Part shown: one piece after another, positions 59,414 through 64,000 of the stretch
How the letters are laid out: each line of letters begins with the position of its first letter
Numbering within the stretch: position 1 is the first letter of the stretch
Assembly (NCBI GenBank): GCA_022813625.1
Contig: JAKLMB010000058.1
Span: 19,662-83,661 of the forward strand
Direction: 5' to 3'
Source of the DNA: Aaosphaeria pasadenensis
Lineage: Eukaryota > Ascomycota > Dothideomycetes > Pleosporales
Length of the DNA stretch: 64,000 bases
Made by a program: the position numbers and the translations under genes
The notes under the pieces: model-generated
The model's database searches: none
What the model was told of the DNA's origin: nothing
Seen by the model: only the letters and a program-made list of their open reading frames with translations

Positions 59414-62172
59414 TCAAGATCCCATCGAAGTCCATACGCTCCAACCCTCATCATCCCAGAAGTTATACATAAGATTCATGTCAACCAAGCTTGTACTCAG
59501 CTCTTCTGGTAGTGACATACCCGACATACCCGTAACATTGTCCTCGATTTCATTCTCTCCTGCGAACCCGGAGACGGGCCCGATGACGTTGGCATCAGGA
59601 ACCTGGTCTTGAGGGCCCATGGCGGTTCTGTCCTGAGGTTCGTTGTTTCTTTGACTCTGTTGGCTTTTGTACAGGTTTGTCGCCACGTCAAGTACCTCGG
59701 AAGTGATATCGTAACATCTACGAGCAACTGCAAGTACCTTCATCGCTTTGAAGATCTCTAGGCTCTTGTTGATGTCGCTGGTAATGCTCTCGAAAGAATA
59801 TGGAGATCTTTTGGTAAGGATGACGTAGAGCAGCACCATAGCAGCGTCCAATACGTAGGTGCAGTTGTACCACCTACATAGCTCGTGATCAGCGTAGGAA
59901 TGCTACTGTAAAAACAATACTCACCAACTCCGAAAGTATGGCCGATACAGATAATTCTCGTAGACGAAGCGTATCGTTTCGATCGCCGCATTGACACAAG
60001 AGAATACGTGCTCTGGCCTGTGTAGCGTGGAAGAGATGATGAACTGTCGATGTATAAGCACTCTTGCATTGAGAAACCCTGTGGCGCCTGGTCAGTCGAT
60101 TGCCCTATTCACGATATTTCAAGGTTATGACCGTACGTAATTTTAGCACAATTTTCTGTTTAGTGACCATCTCATGCTCAGACAAAGAAGCCGTGTCAAA
60201 ATCCAGTTCAGGGGGTAGCTTCGCCTTCCAATCTTGGAGATAACCTTCAAGCTCCATAGACCTTTGATACAGATCTACATCACCTGGATCGTCTTCGACT
60301 TGGTATGTGCTTCTGACGACCTGGGTGAGAATATGAGCGAAGTCGACCATTGACTTGATGATGTTCAGAGACGGTCCAGTCGAAGTCTGACAACAAAATT
60401 CAGTAGTTGCGACATGCGAAATAAAGGAATGGGACAGGAAGCAAGCTACGTACCATGCCATTCGGAAACTGGATGGAGTAACAGCCGGGTTCTTGTAGAA
60501 AAGATTGACGTCCTGCTGAAGAAGACATTTCACTGCGCAGTCAGTATATGAGATGCCAATCGATTGACGGCTTTCGGCTTGGCTCACATCTCGTGGGAGT
60601 AAAGCGCCCTGTCGCTAGTTAGCTACACGGGGTTTGACCTAGATTTACGGATGATGCCGTTGGACATACCACCAGAGCAGACGCTCGTCGTTTGCCTTTT
60701 CAGGGAGTTTGTTTGGTATTCCAATCGCGAATGCGGTACGGATAGCCATTCCACTATACATGTAACATGCATGTGGTTTCAGCGCATTTTGGCAGAATAC
60801 AGACTGCACACAGTATCAGCTCCGCCTATCACAAAAGGGGATTCATGTAAATGTTCTCACCATGAGGAACAAAGTCTGCGCAGTCTCGAAGCAGCTTCTG
60901 TCAAAAGTATCGCCCAATGACGCTTTGCACCTCTCGAAGAATATCCTCGCAGTTCGGATCGAAGGAGATGGAGCTTTCCCGGTGAATTTTTCTTTGTCTT
61001 TCTCGTGGCGTTCTACAAAGCGAAGCACTCTGTCCCCTATGAGGACTGATGTCTCTCCAGCAGTGATGGCGCCAGTAGCCAAGACAATGTTGTACAACGC
61101 CAAAAACCTGTTCCCTGTCCGCCGTCTGACCGAGGATGCTACTCCAGGGCTCTTGTGCTTGCCTGTCCATACTTCACGCTCGCAACGTGCTAAGAAGGCG
61201 GCTTGATCCAGCACCGGGTGGATGCAGTGGAGATTCGAGAAGTAGAGCCGAGCGCAATCCCGGCCGACTTCTATCTCCAAGTCTGTCAATGCTTCGTTGA
61301 ATCTCTGCACAGGAGTAGCATCGTGGGATAGAGGTATCGCATTGCTCGAACGTGGTGTTGCTAATCGAGACTCTGAAGCCTCCTCCGGACCTTCTGTGCC
61401 ATTGATTGCCGAGTAATCTGTACTGTGAAAAAGGTTGACCACGGAGTCATCTGCTGTAGACGATGTCGAGGCTTGCGCATTCGTCTGCGGTCGATGCTGT
61501 GAGTGGGCCCAAGCCCGAAGCTTGGAAAGAAAATAAAAGGTGCCCGTTCGGCCATAGTACTCGGCACCATCGGTATACGAGTTGATGCTTCCCAATCCCG
61601 CAGCAGTACGTTGTGTGGGACTTTTCTCTTGAGACGCTGGCTCGCGATATGTCTCGCATGCCGAGCTGTCAGTGGCACTAACTGGCGTGTCCGGCTCCAA
61701 CAGGGCCCTCGACCTGGCTGGCGGCGCGAGCGTCACGCATCTTGACGTTGAAGCCCTGGCCAGGTTGGGGCTACTGGTTAAGCGTCTGTGGTGATGGCGA
61801 TATATGTCAATTGATGGCTCGCGCTCAGCAGTGCTGTCGTGGACAATGGCCTGCTGTCTCTCCTTGTATATGCACTCGAAGGCATGCTCTAGTTTTGCAA
61901 GGGAACCCGCTCAGTACATGTCGAGGTGCAGAATCCGATGGCGTGACTTACGGGTGCAGCTAGAGCAGGGGAACCTGCCGTCGCACTATCCTTCCACGTC
62001 AGACAATGGGCAGCCGCTCAATTACTGATGTGCTTACCTTGACTTTACGACTCCGACATATGTCGCAGGCAACAGCAGCGCGAGGCTGTCTCTTGCGCTT
62101 GACGGGAACGAGAGGCTCCACTCCATTGGCCACGTCGGCTGACGACGAACCGTACGGCAGGGTGGAAGACAT
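59414..62172 (-). CDS. Zn2Cys6 transcription factor, probable cluster regulator
   Basis: Model complement(join(59414..59873, 59925..60078, 60137..60386, 60454..60532, 60588..60608, 60670..60803, 60861..61888, 61952..61985, 62038..62172)), nine exons, 764 residues; all junctions GT-AG and in frame. The zinc cluster is assembled from exons 1-3: C36, C39, C46, C52, C55, C62 (CDICRSRKVK, CDGRFPCSSC, TQHAFEC). The fungal-specific transcription factor domain spans about residues 230-560 (CARLYFSNLHCIHPVLDQAAF, ALYNIVLATGAI, CYMYSGMAIRTAFAIGIP, WWALYSHEMEM-type region). One exon is only 21 nt. ATG 62172 (MSSTLPYGSS) is preferred over an upstream in-frame ATG at 62208. It sits head-to-head with the monooxygenase and is the natural candidate regulator of the cluster. 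Confidence 0.92.
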
Positions 62173-62661
62173 GTCCAAGACCTGAACGACCACAAGCCGT
62201 GACTGCAACTCAGATTCTGACGGCCTACACTACAGTGCTCATGAGTCGCCTCGGAGAACGCGCTCTACAGAAATGATGGATCCTACAGGCGGGTCGCTGA
62301 TGGCAGGCGTTCGCCCCACGTTTACACAGACGGAACGCTTTACAAGTAAAATCCGCAGCAAGCGCGATCCCGCATTCCGGATGCTCCGGCGGCTGCTCCG
62401 TCCAATCGGACGCGTTCCTTCGGGAGCTTCCGAGGGAGCTCGACGAACTTCGGATTGCTGTCTTTGAGAAAGGCTACCACGGCACAACGGCCATCGTAGC
62501 ATCACAATGGAGGTACACGATGAACAAGACCTGGCGGTGGGCTGTACAAAGCCTCCAACCTTCATTAGAAATGTCCACCACCCAGCTTTTGGCTCCGGCT
62601 GCTCGGGTAGCCGCATTCGTCCTCTTGTAATTTCAACCCTCAGCCGAATCCTGCTACCAGT
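62173..62661. other. Bidirectional promoter of regulator and monooxygenase
   Basis: 489 bases, divergent. It contains several CCG/CGG triplets, including an inverted CGG-N6-CCG pair at 62420-62434. No gene. Confidence 0.55.
62420..62434. promoter_or_regulatory. CGG-N6-CCG variant site
   Basis: TCGGGAGCTTCCGAG, similar to the two upstream palindromes but with six bases between the triplets. It lies about 230 bases before the monooxygenase ATG and 250 bases before that of the regulator. Confidence 0.35.
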
Positions 62662-63926
62662 ATGGGCAGCGTGAGCCCCATTGTAGATGTGCCAGTTCTC
62701 GTCGTAGGAGGTGGGCCAACCGGACTTCTGTCTGCGTACATGCTCTCCAAGCTCGGTGGTCAGTAGTCTTAGCTCCGTCCACCTCGTACCCTTACCTCGA
62801 CAGCTTCAAGTAACCGCGCCCACAGTCAAATCTCTTCTCATCGAAAAGTATCCAGAGCGACTTGCCGCTCCCAAGGCTCACGCCTTGAGCCCTCGTAGTT
62901 TGGAGATCTGCAGGCAATATGGTCTCAGCACAGATGCGATTCGAAAGCAAGGCTCGCCCAGGACCGATGCATTCTGGGTGAACTTTATGACCAACCTGTC
63001 TGGAGACCGCATAGGTGTCCTACCTTACGAGCGCATGGATCCGAAGGTCCTCGACTGCACACCAGAAGTCAGTGTCTCTGGAACCTACGGACTTCTCTGC
63101 TTTCAAACTCATTCTTCACGTAGATGATCCACAACATTCCCCAACCCGACTTCGAGCAATTCGTTGCTAGGCACTTGGAGAAAGATCCCAACGTTGAGAT
63201 CAGAAAGGGTGTTGCTTTTGTTTCATGTGAGCAGGTATGTTGAGTGTCTGCCACGTGGCATTGATACCGGTAGACATGCCTCTAATCCAGTCTAGAACGG
63301 TGATTTTGTCACGACGACCGTAGAAGAGCGTGCCACCAAGGAGCAGTGGCAGGTCGTTTCCAGGCAGGTCGTTGCTTGTGATGGTGCCAGGAGCCAGGTC
63401 AGAAAGTTCCTAGGAATCGAGTCCGAGGGAGAAGATGGATGTGAGTGAGCGACATACGAAACGTTTGGAGCCACTGCTAATTCTCATAGACGAGACTATG
63501 ATGACGATCCATTTCAAGGGCGACCTTCGTCCAGTAGTCAAAGACCGACTAGGAATGTTGCATTGGATCACCGATCCTGCTTGCTCTGGATTTATCATCG
63601 CCTACGATCTCGGCGGTAATCAGGTCCTGATCAGCAACTTCGATGTGAGGAACCCCAGCGCACCCAAAATTGTCCTCTTGCACCCTTGCAGAGTCTTGCC
63701 TAAGCCATCCATCATTGCCACAATTTCCCAACTCTACACTTTGCTGACACAAACTCTACAGTCCAAAAAACACCCTGCAGAGACCTGGACGGGGGAACTT
63801 GCCAGGGCAACAGTTTCAGCAGCCATCGGACAGGACATTCCCTTCGAGGTGCTGAGCTATCGACCATGGCTCCTCAGTAGAAAGGTAGCTAAACAGTATC
63901 GCCAGAAGAACGTGTTTCTGTATGGT
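62662..63926 (+). CDS. FAD-dependent aromatic monooxygenase (PHBH-like), 3'-truncated
   Basis: Flavoprotein hydroxylase. Model join(62662..62758, 62826..63067, 63124..63234, 63296..63440, 63490..63644, 63762..>63926); all introns GT-AG and in frame. The N-terminus has the ADP-binding GGGPTGLL motif (VPVLVVGGGPTGLLSAYMLSKLG), then VKSLLIEKYPE, the substrate-side APKAHALSPRSLEICRQYGL and the second FAD motif VACDGARSQVRKFLG (DG fingerprint), typical of phenol hydroxylase/PHBH-like fungal enzymes. The sequence breaks at NVFLYGG, just where the third FAD motif (GDAAH-type) should begin, because the window ends in poly-G. The gene is therefore probably intact in the organism but truncated here. 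The substrate is unknown; it may be an aromatic or polyketide intermediate. Confidence 0.9.

Positions 63927-64000
<74 letters not shown>
63927..64000. other. Poly-G run at sequence end (probable artefact)
   Basis: 74 consecutive G to the last base, starting within the FAD-motif codons of the monooxygenase. No other base occurs in the run. It looks like poly-G from two-colour sequencing chemistry carried into a contig end. Confidence 0.9.

Overview
The window is nuclear DNA of a filamentous ascomycete (Pezizomycotina). The reasons are a Woronin-body major protein gene (hexA/hex-1, ending in the peroxisomal signal SRL), an ERMES subunit (mdm34), a SAGA subunit (spt8), Zn2Cys6 transcription factors, short 48-85 nt introns with GTAAGT-type donors and CTAAC-type branch sites, and roughly balanced base composition. 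I cannot place it below subphylum with confidence. Exon structures were built by hand from splice signals and reading-frame continuity, with no transcript data.

Left part (1-35.8 kb), ordinary gene density on both strands: the 3' end of a regulator (1-957), hexA (2.5-4.8 kb), a 2-oxoglutarate/Fe(II) oxygenase (5.6-6.8 kb), a Zn2Cys6 regulator (7.2-9.6 kb, minus), a small secreted six-cysteine protein (10.8 kb), a secreted M14 carboxypeptidase (12.5-14.0 kb), mdm34 (15.4-17.3 kb, minus), a UPF0045/Ecm15 protein (19.0-19.8 kb, minus), a secreted PLC-like protein (20.6-21.7 kb, minus), a lipocalin-like protein (22.8-23.4 kb), inositol-pentakisphosphate 2-kinase (24.3-25.7 kb), spt8 (26.6-28.7 kb, minus) divergent from a ZNFX1/Hrr1-type helicase (30.1-34.1 kb), and a weakly supported small gene (35.3-35.8 kb).

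Middle part (35.8-53.1 kb): almost gene-free. It holds a 12-bp minisatellite broken by a 100-N gap, simple repeats, and one clear gene, a Sat4/Hal4-type protein kinase (45.1-47.4 kb).

Right part (53.1-64.0 kb): five tightly packed, intron-rich genes that look like a metabolic (biosynthetic or catabolic) cluster: a CocE/NonD-type hydrolase, an unrecognised 118-aa protein, an MFS transporter, a Zn2Cys6 regulator, and a divergent FAD monooxygenase. Palindromic CGG-N5-CCG sites (or an N6 variant) lie 115-250 bp upstream of four of the start codons, which suggests control by the in-cluster regulator. The sequence stops in a run of 74 G inside the monooxygenase, which looks like an assembly artefact at a contig end.

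The most interesting observation is in hexA. Every exonic base upstream of the canonical ATG is free of ATG in all frames (about 1.2 kb), while one frame stays open, is coding-like, and can begin at a CUG in optimal Kozak context. This predicts a non-AUG-initiated long HexA isoform.
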